Assembly: GCF_011355085.1 (NCBI RefSeq)
Contig: NZ_VXCP01000044.1
Span: 1 to 64,000, forward strand
DNA length: 64,000 nucleotides
Direction of reading: 5' to 3'
Origin: Pseudomonas akapageensis
GTDB lineage: Bacteria > Pseudomonadota > Gammaproteobacteria > Pseudomonadales > Pseudomonadaceae
The notes under the pieces were generated by a model, which saw nothing but the letters and a program-made list of their open reading frames with translations, ran no database searches and was not told the DNA's origin. A program made the position numbers and the translations under genes. The first letter of the stretch is position 1. Each line of letters begins with the position of its first letter. Positions 1-9,054 of this stretch are shown here, one piece after another.

Positions 1-93
1 GTGGGAATGCCGTGCCAGACGCTCTGCGTCGACCTTCAAGAGCGCTTTGCGGCGCGTCTCTGTATGCATTCCCACGCGGAGCGTGGGAATGAG
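1..93. repeat. MITE-like repeat, copy 1 (cut by window edge)
   Basis: This is nearly identical to the interior of the element at 52398-52520. Both carry the same core around gccgtgccagacgctctgcg, with about two substitutions before the right end. Here the right end reads as a variant gcgtgggaatgag instead of gcgtgggaacgagat, and the left end lies outside the window. Internal short palindromes (cccacgc/gcgtggg) could form hairpins. It contains no coding sequence. Confidence 0.75.
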
Positions 94-124
94 GAGTTGT
101 ACGGGCCGGCAACACGGTCGGCAT

Positions 125-228
125 AGCCGCTGCCGCCAGGCTGCGCTCACGCTCGTTAGCGGGCGCAAGATCTCAAGTCCGCCGGAGGAGCCCCTACGGG
201 ACTCCAGCGCAGCCTGGCGGCAGCGGCT
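125..228. repeat. REP-type inverted repeat pair
   Basis: A perfect 23-bp inverted repeat (arms 125-147 and 206-228; agccgctgccgccaggctgc and its complement) flanks 58 bp. The same unit recurs at 45236-45309. It resembles the GC-rich REP/BIME sequences found between genes in Pseudomonas. It may act as a transcript stabiliser or terminator, which is inferred. Confidence 0.7.
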
Positions 229-623
229 ACAGGGATCCGTGCCAGCCGCGAATCCGTGAACGTCCGTGTTGGGTCGTTCTCTGCCGGTCATGGCCACGCA
301 TCGTGATAGTCAAATCCGATGCAAATGACTGGTCAGGTCGAATGCAAATGGGTGGGCAAATCTGTGCAATTATCCACGAGGCCCATGTGGCCTCGAACTC
401 CCATATTGGCGCCCGTCCATAGGCGGCATTTCTGGTGTTCAGCTCCCCGGACTTTGCCGCTGACAATCCGTAGCGATTATCTCTGCGAAACCGCCCGGAG
501 ATCATCTGGAGTGGAAGTACGGCATCAAGCTGCCGTTTGCTTCGTTCGACCGAACACAACCAGTCCCCGGAAGCCCGGACAATAAGAGTAACCTAGGGTC
601 GAACCGGTGGGCGGCAAGTTGAA
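229..623. other. Intergenic stretch without a supported gene
   Basis: No open frame here has a ribosome binding site and coding-like composition. A short plus-strand frame near 505-620 (reading HLEWKYGIKLPFASFDRTQP) looks more protein-like than the rest. It could be the tail of a decayed gene, but I could not assign it to a family. Confidence 0.4.
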
Positions 624-2513
624 TCATTCGCGCATTTTTTTGTAGAGAGTGGTTCGCGAGATACCCAGTTGGCTAGCTGTTGCCGAGATATTGCCGTTAT
701 TGCGTGCCAGGGATTCTCGAATGGTTTCTCGCTCCTGGCGGCGCAATGGGGACTGGAGAGTCGGCCCATTGCCTGAGACTTTGGCTAGTTTGGCCTGCAT
801 GTCTGGAGAAAAATGTTTCATTGATATTTCAGGCTCCGGACCGCTCAGGATGCAGCCGACTTTCAGGGCTTGCTGCAGTTCGCGAACGTTTCCTGGCCAG
901 CTATAGGCAAGCAGCTTGCCGAGGGTCTCCGGGGATATCGTCTTTGGCTCATCCGGGGAAAGCTGTGAAAGCAGGCTCTCGATCAGGCCCTGGATATTGA
1001 GCCTGGTTCGGACGGGCGGGAGGACCACTCGCAACCCGTTGATTCGGTAGAAAAGATCCTCGCGGAACTGGTCGTTTCTAACCAACACTTCAAGATCGCG
1101 GTGGGAGGCACTTATCAGCCGTATGTTCAACTGAACATCACGGTTATCACCCAGTCGGGTCAGCTTGCGCTCCTGCAAGACTCTCAAGAAACGCGTTTGC
1201 AGCTCCATCGGCATATCACCGATTTCATCGAGAAACAGGGTGCCCCCGTTGGCCGCCTCGATCTTGCCCATCGCGCCGCCCTTGCGCCCCCCGGTGAAGG
1301 CACCCTCGACATAGCCGAACAGTTCCGCTTCGATCAGGTTCGAGGGGATCGCAGAGCAATTGATGGCGACAAAAGGGCTATCGGCGGCGAGGCTTTCGTG
1401 GAGCGATTTGGCGAATACTTCCTTGCCAGTTCCGGTCTCGCCCTGAACAAGGATGGGAACTTCCCCGACAAACCCTCGTCTGGATATATCGAATGCATTG
1501 TCGAGGGAGGCTTCGTTGAACGGCGAAGGACCCGTTTTCGGTGTTGAATGAGGGGGTTCGGCCGCTCGATAGACTATCCCGACTGAGTTTTCCGAACCTT
1601 GCAGGCGTGCATAGATCCGGCGTCCGGAGGAGAGCGAGATTTCGTGCACCTCGCCTGGAAATCGTTGCAGGTTACTGAGCTCACGCCGCCCTTGCGAACC
1701 GAGCAGCGCTTCCAGGGAAATGGCCAACCTCGAGTGCTCCTCCAGGCTGAGCCCTAGCAGGCTTCTGGCACTACGATTGGCGTGGAGGAGATACCCTTGC
1801 GGATCGATGGCGATGATGCCTTCCAGTGGTGTACCGATAAGGCGAGGATCCGCATGGACGTGCAGCAGCGAGCAATCCGGCAGATCCTCGTAAAGGCGAT
1901 TCTCAACGCTGATCGCCGTGAAATTGATGCGGTCCTGGAGCCACAACGACGGCTGCATATCGATGCCAGAGACATTCAATACGGCGATCAATTGTCCGTC
2001 GGGGGTGCGAATGGGGGCGGCGGCACAGAAGAAGCGATCAAGTTCGCCGAGGTAGTGCTGGCTGCCGCTTACAGTAAACGGGCGGGCGTCCTTGAGGACA
2101 CAGCTGGGCGCCGTTGGACCTAACTCCATTTCGCTGAGGCCCCGTCCGGTGACGAGTGTCTTCAATTCGACAGCGGTCGCCGATTCAGCGTTTCGCTCGT
2201 GCACGATGACCCCGGTTCGATTCATGCAAAGGAGGGTCCAGCGAGGATCCATGAGCGATTGCCAGAGCAACTGCATCTCAGGCGTTACATGTTGGATCAG
2301 TTGCTGGTTTTCCTCCTGGGTGTCCAGTCTTTGTTGCCTGGCGGGTCGAAAGCGGTGAAGCCGACGACTCTGAGGCGTGAGGCCAACTTGCCTTGAGCGT
2401 TCCCAGGAGTTCGCAAGTTCGACCGGAATCAGCCCAGCAGGCAGCGTGCCTCCTTCTGAAAACAGCTCACGGGCCTTACGCAGCGCCTGAGGGGGGGCGG
2501 AGATGACCGACAT
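624..2513 (-). CDS. Sigma-54-dependent transcriptional activator (AcoR-type)
   Basis: A 629-residue enhancer-binding protein. The N-terminal part (about 70-310) is a GAF/PAS-like sensory region typical of AcoR-family activators of alcohol and acetoin catabolism. The central AAA+ domain has the Walker A motif GETGTGKE, the loop GAFTGG, and Walker B GGTLFLDEIGD. A Fis-type helix-turn-helix closes the protein (ISATASQLGISRTTLYKKM). The start at 2513 is preferred because GAGG lies about 7 bases upstream; an in-frame start 51 bases further upstream lacks this. The sigma-54 contact loop reads GAFTGG instead of the usual GAFTGA. It is divergent from the aldehyde dehydrogenase operon, whose leader carries a -24/-12 promoter, so it most likely activates that operon in response to a pathway alcohol or aldehyde. 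The effector is unknown. Confidence 0.9.
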   Translation of the reverse strand: MSVISAPPQALRKARELFSEGGTLPAGLIPVELANSWERSRQVGLTPQSRRLHRFRPARQQRLDTQEENQQLIQHVTPEMQLLWQSLMDPRWTLLCMNRTGVIVHERNAESATAVELKTLVTGRGLSEMELGPTAPSCVLKDARPFTVSGSQHYLGELDRFFCAAAPIRTPDGQLIAVLNVSGIDMQPSLWLQDRINFTAISVENRLYEDLPDCSLLHVHADPRLIGTPLEGIIAIDPQGYLLHANRSARSLLGLSLEEHSRLAISLEALLGSQGRRELSNLQRFPGEVHEISLSSGRRIYARLQGSENSVGIVYRAAEPPHSTPKTGPSPFNEASLDNAFDISRRGFVGEVPILVQGETGTGKEVFAKSLHESLAADSPFVAINCSAIPSNLIEAELFGYVEGAFTGGRKGGAMGKIEAANGGTLFLDEIGDMPMELQTRFLRVLQERKLTRLGDNRDVQLNIRLISASHRDLEVLVRNDQFREDLFYRINGLRVVLPPVRTRLNIQGLIESLLSQLSPDEPKTISPETLGKLLAYSWPGNVRELQQALKVGCILSGPEPEISMKHFSPDMQAKLAKVSGNGPTLQSPLRRQERETIRESLARNNGNISATASQLGISRTTLYKKMRE

Positions 2514-2810
2514 CAAATACCTCGTATGTCTCTTGTAGTTCCATGCCATTCGCCGGCGAGGCAAGCCCTTTTATATGGCGCCTCCAAGGAGAGAAAGCAG
2601 TTTTTGCCGAAGACAGATGAGTACATTTTTTTTTACCTGCAGGCAAGAAAGTCGGGAGGAGCGGTTGAGCTCTATTTCGATGAAACCTATCAGTATTTTC
2701 TCGACGGGCGTGCAGGAACTGGACAGTGGTTTTTCGAGCTGTGCACAAGACGGACACGCAAATGATTAGAGCTGAGGTGAAAAGCCTTCAATAACAAATA
2801 GATATGGTTT

Positions 2811-2826
2811 TGGCATAGTCGTTGCT
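2811..2826 (+). promoter_or_regulatory. Sigma-54 (-24/-12) promoter
   Basis: TGGCATAGTCGTTGCT matches the TGGCAC-N5-TTGCW consensus at all but one or two positions. GG is at 2812-2813 and GC at 2824-2825, the strict 12-base spacing. It lies 65 bases upstream of the aldehyde dehydrogenase start, opposite the divergent sigma-54 activator. A palindrome TGTGCACA at 2740-2747, about 65-70 bases further upstream, could be part of an activator site, but that is speculative. Confidence 0.8.
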
Positions 2827-2890
2827 CATCTCTTGTCGAACCGAATGGAGCCCTATCCGTTCAGCATCTGACGACAACAGAGAGACAACA

Positions 2891-4348
2891 ATGAGTCAGG
2901 TTTCAAAAACGATATCCAGCCTGCTGGCTGGCATGCCGAGCACCGATTTCCCGCTATCCATCGCTGGCCATCTGGTGCAGACCCCGCAACGCGGTGAAGT
3001 CATCAACCCTGCTACCGGCGAGATCCTGGTGGACTACCCAATGGCAGGCCGCCAGGAACTGGAAGTGGCAGTGCAAGGAGCCAGGGCCGCATTCGCTTCC
3101 TGGAGAGACACGCCGTGGGAATTCCGTCAGGCCAAGCTTGTCGAGCTGGCAGACCTGATTGCCGCGCATCAGGAGCATTTCATCCGCCTGCTGACGCTGG
3201 AGCAAGGTAAGGCACGCGCTGGTGCCGAGTGGGAAATAGGTGGCTGCATCCATTGGCTACGCGAAGTCGCCCGGCAGACGCTTCCTCAGTCGTTGGCAAG
3301 TGGGGAGGGGCAGGGGCAAGTGCTGTGTCGGCACGTTCCATTGGGGGTCGTTGGCGCTATCACCCCATGGAACTTCCCCCTGCTACTGGCGGTATGGAAA
3401 ATTGCTCCGGCATTGCTGACAGGCAATACCATGGTCGTCAAACCATCGCCTTATACGCCCCTTTGCACACTCTGGTTTGGTGAGCTGGCCCAGCGCGTCT
3501 TGCCGCCAGGCGTGCTGAACATCGTCGCCGGAGGAAACGAGATCGGCCAGTGGCTGACCGAACACCCCGACGTCAGCAAGATCGCTTTCACAGGCTCTAC
3601 GGCAACTGGCAGCCGCGTCATGCAGACCGCGGCTGGCAATCTCAAGCGCGTGACCCTGGAGCTAGGCGGCAACGATCCGGCCATCGTTCTTCCGGATGTC
3701 GATCCGAAAAGCATCGCGGAAAAGTTGTTCTGGGCCTCTTTCCAGAACAGCGCCCAGTTCTGTGTGGCGACCAAGCGGCTGTTCATCCACGAGTCGATCT
3801 ATGACGAAGTGGCCGAGGCGCTTTGCGATTACGCGGCAAGCATCAAGATCGGCAATGGCCTGGAGGCCGACACCCAGCTTGGACCGCTGCAGAACAAGAT
3901 GCAGTACGACAAGGTGTGCGATCTGATCGAAGATACCCGCCGCGCCGGTTTGCGTTTCCTGGCAGGCGGTACGGTCGAACCCGGCAAAGGCTATTTCATT
4001 CCCATTACGCTGGTCGACAACCCCACGGACGACGCGCGCTGCGTGGTCGAGGAAGCCTTCGGTCCAGTCCTGCCGCTGCTGAAATACTGCGATGTCGAAG
4101 AAGTTATCGAGCGCGCGAACAATACTGAGTATGGCCTTGCCGCTTCTGTCTGGGGACGTGATCTGGTGCAGGCTCAGGCGATTGCCCAGCGCCTGGAAGC
4201 CGGAACGGTATGGATCAACCAGGTTCACCAGTTCTCTCCGCACATCGCCTTCGGAGGCCACAAGCAGTCGGGGCTCGGTATCGAGAACGCGCTCGAAGGA
4301 CTGGGCGAGTACACCAACCTGCAAACCATCATGGGGTGCTCGCTATAG
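2891..4348 (+). CDS. NAD(P)-dependent aldehyde dehydrogenase
   Basis: A 485-residue aldehyde dehydrogenase superfamily enzyme oxidising an aldehyde to the acid in the cytoplasm. It has the cofactor-binding PWNFPL segment, FTGSTATGSRVM, the general base glutamate in LELGGNDPA (about residue 257) and the catalytic cysteine in NSAQFCVATKRL (about residue 291). The ATG at 2891 is chosen over an in-frame codon at 2822 because the longer version has a non-conserved N-terminus overlapping the sigma-54 promoter. It is first of three co-oriented genes (aldehyde dehydrogenase, alcohol dehydrogenase, acyl-CoA ligase). From memory, this order matches myrA-myrB-myrC of beta-myrcene-degrading Pseudomonas sp. 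M1. With the LDI-family gene downstream, geranial or a related terpenoid aldehyde is a plausible substrate. Aromatic aldehydes remain possible. Confidence 0.92.
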   Translation: MSQVSKTISSLLAGMPSTDFPLSIAGHLVQTPQRGEVINPATGEILVDYPMAGRQELEVAVQGARAAFASWRDTPWEFRQAKLVELADLIAAHQEHFIRLLTLEQGKARAGAEWEIGGCIHWLREVARQTLPQSLASGEGQGQVLCRHVPLGVVGAITPWNFPLLLAVWKIAPALLTGNTMVVKPSPYTPLCTLWFGELAQRVLPPGVLNIVAGGNEIGQWLTEHPDVSKIAFTGSTATGSRVMQTAAGNLKRVTLELGGNDPAIVLPDVDPKSIAEKLFWASFQNSAQFCVATKRLFIHESIYDEVAEALCDYAASIKIGNGLEADTQLGPLQNKMQYDKVCDLIEDTRRAGLRFLAGGTVEPGKGYFIPITLVDNPTDDARCVVEEAFGPVLPLLKYCDVEEVIERANNTEYGLAASVWGRDLVQAQAIAQRLEAGTVWINQVHQFSPHIAFGGHKQSGLGIENALEGLGEYTNLQTIMGCSL

Positions 4349-4399
4349 GTGATCCGCTGACATTTTCCATCCACGACAAGAACAACAGGAGGTAAAGCG

Positions 4400-5509
4400 A
4401 TGGTTTCACTGAAAGCTGCAGTGGTCCGCGAGAAGGCCGGGCCATTCAGGATTGAACGGGTGGACCTTGAGGGGCCGCGAGACGATGAGGTATTGGTGGA
4501 AGTGATTGCCACCGGCATCTGCCATACGGATCTGGTGGTGCGTGACCAATACTATCCAGTGCCGCTGCCGGCGGTGCTGGGCCATGAAGGCGCCGGCATC
4601 GTACGTAAAGTCGGTAGCCGGGTAACCAAGGTGAGCCCGGGCGATCACGTAGTGATGACCTTCGCCAGCTGTGGCGAATGCCACAACTGCCAGAAGGGGC
4701 TCAACGGTTATTGCAACGACCTATATGGTCTCAACTTCAGCGGCCGCCGAAGCGACGGTTCAACGCCTTACTGCGATGAGCAAGGCCATCCGATCAGTGG
4801 CTGCTTTTTCAGCCAGTCGTCTTTCGGTGAGTTGGCCATTGCCTCGCCGCATAACCTGGTGAAAGTTCCCAAGGATGTGCCGCTGGAAATCCTCGGGCCT
4901 CTTGGTTGCGGCGTCCAGACGGGAGCCGGGGCTGTCATCAATGCGTTGAAACCGGGCGCAGGCAGCAGCATCGCCATATTCGGTAGCGGTTCCGTCGGCC
5001 TGGCTGCTGTCATGGCGGCCAGGCTGGTGGGTTGCACGACCATCATTGCCGTGGACATGAACCAGGCCCGTCTGGACCTCGCCCTGGAGCTGGGGGCGAC
5101 CCACGCGATCAACGCGAAAGAGCAGGAGCCCGTCGAGGCCATCAAGGCGCTGACCGCGGAGGAGGGTGTGCAGTATTCGCTTGAATGCACTGCCCTGCCC
5201 AAGGTGCTGCGGCAGGCTGTCGAGTCACTGCGCCAAACCGGTGTCTGCGGCCTGATTGGGGCGGCCGCATTGGGAACCGAAGTTCAGCTCGACATGAACA
5301 GCATTCTGTTCGGTCGAACGCTGCGCGGCATCATCGAAGGCGACAGTGTTCCCGACATCTTCATCCCGCAGTTGATCGAGCTCTGGCGACAAGGGGCGTT
5401 CCCCTTCGACCGATTGATCTCGTTCTATCCCTTCGAAGAAATAAATCAGGCCGTCCAGGACTCCGAACAGGGCAAAGTCCTGAAAGCTGTCGTGCGGTTG
5501 AAAGGTTGA
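4400..5509 (+). CDS. Zinc-dependent alcohol dehydrogenase (aryl/terpenoid alcohol type)
   Basis: A 369-residue medium-chain dehydrogenase/reductase. Catalytic zinc ligands are Cys41, His62-Glu63 and Cys170. The structural zinc cluster is Cys91, Cys94, Cys97 and Cys105. The Rossmann motif is GSGSVG, with an aspartate after it (IAVDMNQ) that suggests NAD preference. Its overall pattern resembles the benzyl/geraniol alcohol dehydrogenase group (XylB, GeoA). A strong ribosome site, AGGAGG, lies 8 bases before the start. The gene follows the aldehyde dehydrogenase by 51 bases and precedes the CoA ligase by 14, so the three are probably co-transcribed and form an alcohol-to-acyl-CoA oxidation chain. 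The substrate is inferred from context, not from residues. Confidence 0.92.
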   Translation: MVSLKAAVVREKAGPFRIERVDLEGPRDDEVLVEVIATGICHTDLVVRDQYYPVPLPAVLGHEGAGIVRKVGSRVTKVSPGDHVVMTFASCGECHNCQKGLNGYCNDLYGLNFSGRRSDGSTPYCDEQGHPISGCFFSQSSFGELAIASPHNLVKVPKDVPLEILGPLGCGVQTGAGAVINALKPGAGSSIAIFGSGSVGLAAVMAARLVGCTTIIAVDMNQARLDLALELGATHAINAKEQEPVEAIKALTAEEGVQYSLECTALPKVLRQAVESLRQTGVCGLIGAAALGTEVQLDMNSILFGRTLRGIIEGDSVPDIFIPQLIELWRQGAFPFDRLISFYPFEEINQAVQDSEQGKVLKAVVRLKG

Positions 5510-5523
5510 GGCGGGAGATTGCA

Positions 5524-7053
5524 ATGAAAGCAGTATTGAGCACGCTCAGCGATCGGGCAGCCAAGCGTTTTGCTGATCAGACCGCATTGATCGTCGGCGA
5601 GAAGGAACTGAGTTTCAACGAGATAGATGCCCTTGCCGCGAGCTTCGCGGGAGGGTTGCGCAAATATGGGGTTCAGCGCGGGCAGGTGGTGATCCTGCAT
5701 CTGCCCAATGGCTGGGAATGGATAGTCGGCTATTACGCCATTGCGCGCCTGGGCGCTGTGGTCGTTCCAGCCAATTTCCTCCTCAGCATCGAAGAAATCG
5801 CCTATATCGCCGCCGACAGCGAGGCCATCGCGGTGATTGCCCCGCGTGACCGCTGCGTAGCGCTGAGCCAGGTATTGGCCGATGCTGGCGCCCGTGAACC
5901 TGATCTGCTCATCGCTCTGTCTCCTGCCGTTGAAACCGACCAGGAGGCAAGTAGCTATCCGGACTTCGACAGCTTGCTGCGCGAAGTCGCGGTGCCTCCA
6001 GCCGAGGTAGAGCCGGATGACCTGTTTACCATTGCCTACACCTCGGGAACGACCGGTAATCCCAAGGGCGCCATGTTGACTCACCGCAACGTGTTCATGA
6101 GCACGGCGCTAACCGCTACCGTGCACGTGCGCCGCCCCGGCGAGCGGGTCGTCAGTGCTTTGCCTTTCCCGCATGTCTACGGAAACGTGGTGATGAATGC
6201 CTGCTTCCTGGTGGGGATGACGCTCATTTCTACCGATCGCTTCGATGCGGATTGGGCGCTGCAGAGCATCGAGCGCTACAAGGCGACTCTCTTCGAGGGG
6301 GTGCCGACGATGTTCTACTACATGCTGATGCACCCCAGCCTGCCACGCACGGACCTGCGTTCGCTGACCCGGTGCACGGTAGGCGGCCAGACCATGCCAC
6401 TGGCGAAGATCGAGGCCATTACCAAGGTTCTGGGCTGTCCGTTGCTTGAGCTATGGGGCATGACGGAAGTCGCCGGTCCCGTGATTTCTCACTCACCCTA
6501 TCTTCCTGCCCAGCATGGCGCGGTCGGCCTGCCGTTCCCAGGTGTTGAAATGAAGATCGTTGCTACTGACGATTCCTTGCGCACATTGGGCATAGACGAG
6601 TCAGGCGAGTTGGTGGTTCGGGGGCCGACCGTCATGCGCGGGTACCTCGGCAATGCGGAGGCGACGGCGTCCAGCTTGCTCGAGGGTGGCTGGTTGCGTA
6701 CTGGTGATATCGCGCAGATCGATGCCGAAGGCTACGTCCATATCCTGGACCGCCTGAAGGACATGATCATTACCGCGGGCTACAAGATATTTCCCGCCGA
6801 GCTGGAGCAGGTACTGGCTGGCCATCCCGCCGTAGCGATGGTGGCCGTTGCCCCGGTGAAGGATGAACTCAAGGGGGAGCTGGCCAAGGCGTTCATCGTG
6901 CTCAACCCGGGCTTTCGGGCCACCGAGGGAGAAATCATCGAATATTGCCGCAAGCAACTGGCCAGCTACAAAGTCCCCCGTAGTGTCGCGTTTGTCGATT
7001 CCCTGCCGAGAACCAGCACCGGGAAAATCCTGAGACGCGAATTGCGCAGTTGA
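5524..7053 (+). CDS. Acyl-CoA synthetase (AMP-forming ligase)
   Basis: A 509-residue ANL-superfamily ligase that activates a carboxylic acid to its CoA thioester using ATP. It shows the phosphate-binding motif YTSGTTGNPKG, the LWGMTE adenine-site motif, TGDIAQID, the hinge segment and the C-terminal catalytic lysine in PRTSTGKILRREL. The start at 5524 (GGGAG 6 bases upstream) is chosen because the frame remains open far upstream inside the alcohol dehydrogenase gene. As third gene of the operon it would convert the acid made by the aldehyde dehydrogenase, possibly geranic acid, into an acyl-CoA for beta-oxidation-like breakdown. No acyl-CoA carboxylase or hydratase gene follows, so later steps must be encoded elsewhere. 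Confidence 0.9.
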   Translation: MKAVLSTLSDRAAKRFADQTALIVGEKELSFNEIDALAASFAGGLRKYGVQRGQVVILHLPNGWEWIVGYYAIARLGAVVVPANFLLSIEEIAYIAADSEAIAVIAPRDRCVALSQVLADAGAREPDLLIALSPAVETDQEASSYPDFDSLLREVAVPPAEVEPDDLFTIAYTSGTTGNPKGAMLTHRNVFMSTALTATVHVRRPGERVVSALPFPHVYGNVVMNACFLVGMTLISTDRFDADWALQSIERYKATLFEGVPTMFYYMLMHPSLPRTDLRSLTRCTVGGQTMPLAKIEAITKVLGCPLLELWGMTEVAGPVISHSPYLPAQHGAVGLPFPGVEMKIVATDDSLRTLGIDESGELVVRGPTVMRGYLGNAEATASSLLEGGWLRTGDIAQIDAEGYVHILDRLKDMIITAGYKIFPAELEQVLAGHPAVAMVAVAPVKDELKGELAKAFIVLNPGFRATEGEIIEYCRKQLASYKVPRSVAFVDSLPRTSTGKILRRELRS

Positions 7054-7080
7054 TCAACTGAAATAACGACTTGCCGAGTT

Positions 7081-7106
7081 CGAGCATTGCTGACAAGTAA
7101 TGCTCG
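7081..7106 (+). terminator. Stem-loop after the acyl-CoA ligase
   Basis: An 8-bp perfect stem (cgagcatt / aatgctcg) with a 10-base loop lies 28 bases after the ligase stop. It is followed by only a short T-rich tract a few bases later, so it is a weak intrinsic terminator or an attenuating hairpin before the DUF1302 gene. Confidence 0.45.
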
Positions 7107-7172
7107 CACTGAGTGTTTTCCGAAAAATCTGTTTTCGCGGCGGGTGGAAGGCGTTTAAAAATATTTTGGAAG

Positions 7173-7196
7173 TTGAAAATGGCAAGACATTTTCAA
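7173..7196. promoter_or_regulatory. Inverted repeat upstream of DUF1302 gene
   Basis: A perfect 9-bp inverted repeat (ttgaaaatg / cattttcaa, 6-base spacer) lies in the AT-rich leader about 70 bases before the DUF1302 start. Position and symmetry fit an operator for an unidentified regulator. No partner copy was found. Confidence 0.35.
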
Positions 7197-7267
7197 TGGA
7201 TTGAAAGTTGTTTGGGTTCAACGTTTGGTAGCTGTTGTTGCAAATACAAAAACAAAATGAGACCACG

Positions 7268-9028
7268 ATGAAGAATAAAAAATTAATAGTTAGGCGTGCG
7301 CTGATTGCAATGGGAAGTGGGTATCTGGCCGCCAGTGCAGGTCTGGTAAACGCTATCAACTTCAATATAGGAGAAGTTGAAGGGCAGTTCGATTCGCAGT
7401 TGTCCATCGGCGCAAGTTGGGCTGTTCGCTCCGCCAATTCTGATTTCATCTCCACCGCCAGCGGTGGCAAAGCATCCACGCGCGGCCAGGACGATGGCCG
7501 GCTGAACTTCAAGAAGGGCGAGACCTTCTCGAAGATCTTCAAGGGCATTCACGACCTCGAGCTGAAATACGGCGACACCGGCATCCTACTGCGCGGCAAG
7601 TACTGGTACGACTTCGAGCTGAAGGACGAGCACCGGCCCTTCTATGACATCGACGACCACGATCGCAAGGAAGGTGCGCAAGCCTCCGGCGCCCAGCTGC
7701 TCGATGCCTTCCTCTACCACAACTACAACCTGGGCGACCTGCCCGGCAGCTTCCGCATCGGCAAGCAGGTGGTGAGCTGGGGCGAGAGCACCTTCATCGG
7801 CAACAGTATCAACTCGATCAACCCTATCGACGTCGCCGCCTTCCGCCGGCCCGGCTCCGAGATCAAGGAAGGCCTGATCCCGGTGAACCTGATCTACTTG
7901 TCCCAGGGCCTGACCGACAACCTCACAGCTGAGGCTTTTTACCAGTTGGAGTGGGACCAGACGGTGGTCGATAACTGCGGCACCTTCTTCTCCACCTCGG
8001 ACCTAATTGCCGACGGCTGCGTCGACCGCCTGGTGGTCGCCGGCCCGGACCTGCCGCCTGGCGTGTCCACCAACACCGGCGGCACCCTCTTCATTCCCCG
8101 TGCCGGCGACCGCGACGCCCGCGACAGCGGTCAGTTCGGCGTGGCCCTGCGCTGGTTCGTGCCGGAGCTGAACGACACCGAGTTCGGTGCCTACGCGCTG
8201 AACTACCACAGCCGCGGCCCGGTGTTCAGCACCATCCGCACCACCACCCCGTCCGCAGCGCTGATTCCTGGGGCGCCCAATGCGCATTACTTTGTAGAGT
8301 ACCCAGAAGACATACGCCTGTATGGGGTCAGTTTCCAAACCAATGTTGAAGGGACTGCATTGTCCGGTGAGATCAGCTACCGCCCGAACATGCCGCTGCA
8401 GATCAACTCTACCGACCTGGTCTTCGCGTCTCTTGGTCTGCCTCTGTCGCCAGTATTCCAGTCCGGTCAGGCACAGAACATCGCTGGAAATGACCTGCAT
8501 GGGTATGAGCGCCGGGGAGTCACCCAGGCCCAGTTCACCGCCACCCAGTTCATCGATCAAGTCATGGGAGCCAGCCGCCTGACCCTGGTTGGTGAGGTGG
8601 GTTACAACCATATCAATGGTATTAGCGACGATGTCGGCGAGTTGCGTTTCGGCCGTGACCCGATCTTCGGTTCGGGGCAGTTGTCTTCCCAATCGACTTG
8701 TCGGGCACTCAATGCCGCCAACCCGCAGGAATGTAACGACAAAGGCTTCTTTACCAGCAACTCCTGGGGCTATCGCGCTCGCGCTTCACTCGAATATAGC
8801 AATGTGATCGCTGGCGTGAACCTCACGCCAAATCTGGCTTGGTCGCATGACGTCGACGGTTATGGCCCCAACTTTGTCGAGGGTTCAAAAGCCATCAGTG
8901 TCGGCCTGAATGCCGAGTATCAGAACACCTATACCGCAAGCCTGAGTTACACCGATTTCTTCGGTGGAGACTACAGCACCATTACTGATCGGGACTTCGT
9001 TGCGCTCAGTTTCGGTGTCAACTTTTAA
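7268..9028 (+). CDS. DUF1302 family outer-membrane protein
   Basis: A 586-residue protein of the DUF1302 family. The N-terminus (MKNKKLIVRRALIAMG, then a hydrophobic stretch ending near ASAGLVNA) is a signal peptide. The mature part alternates short amphipathic strands rich in aromatic and glycine residues and ends in ALSFGVNF, a terminal phenylalanine typical of outer-membrane beta-barrels. DUF1302 proteins usually occur with DUF1329 proteins and MMPL/RND permeases near genes for hydrophobic substrates. A role in uptake or export of terpenoids or other lipophilic compounds is likely, but no member is biochemically defined to my knowledge. The central section (about 7500-8250) is much richer in GC3 than the flanks, hinting at mosaic recombination. 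Confidence 0.85.
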   Translation: MKNKKLIVRRALIAMGSGYLAASAGLVNAINFNIGEVEGQFDSQLSIGASWAVRSANSDFISTASGGKASTRGQDDGRLNFKKGETFSKIFKGIHDLELKYGDTGILLRGKYWYDFELKDEHRPFYDIDDHDRKEGAQASGAQLLDAFLYHNYNLGDLPGSFRIGKQVVSWGESTFIGNSINSINPIDVAAFRRPGSEIKEGLIPVNLIYLSQGLTDNLTAEAFYQLEWDQTVVDNCGTFFSTSDLIADGCVDRLVVAGPDLPPGVSTNTGGTLFIPRAGDRDARDSGQFGVALRWFVPELNDTEFGAYALNYHSRGPVFSTIRTTTPSAALIPGAPNAHYFVEYPEDIRLYGVSFQTNVEGTALSGEISYRPNMPLQINSTDLVFASLGLPLSPVFQSGQAQNIAGNDLHGYERRGVTQAQFTATQFIDQVMGASRLTLVGEVGYNHINGISDDVGELRFGRDPIFGSGQLSSQSTCRALNAANPQECNDKGFFTSNSWGYRARASLEYSNVIAGVNLTPNLAWSHDVDGYGPNFVEGSKAISVGLNAEYQNTYTASLSYTDFFGGDYSTITDRDFVALSFGVNF

Positions 9029-9054
9029 GCACTACCAGTAAGAGGACTCATGCA

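Noticed and set aside
1..93. Repeated palindromes that might suggest a CRISPR array
   Set aside because: There are no regularly spaced repeats with unique spacers, only single copies of REP- and MITE-like elements.
2822..2890. Upstream extension of the aldehyde dehydrogenase (start at 2822)
   Set aside because: It would begin inside the sigma-54 promoter and adds a non-conserved N-terminus.
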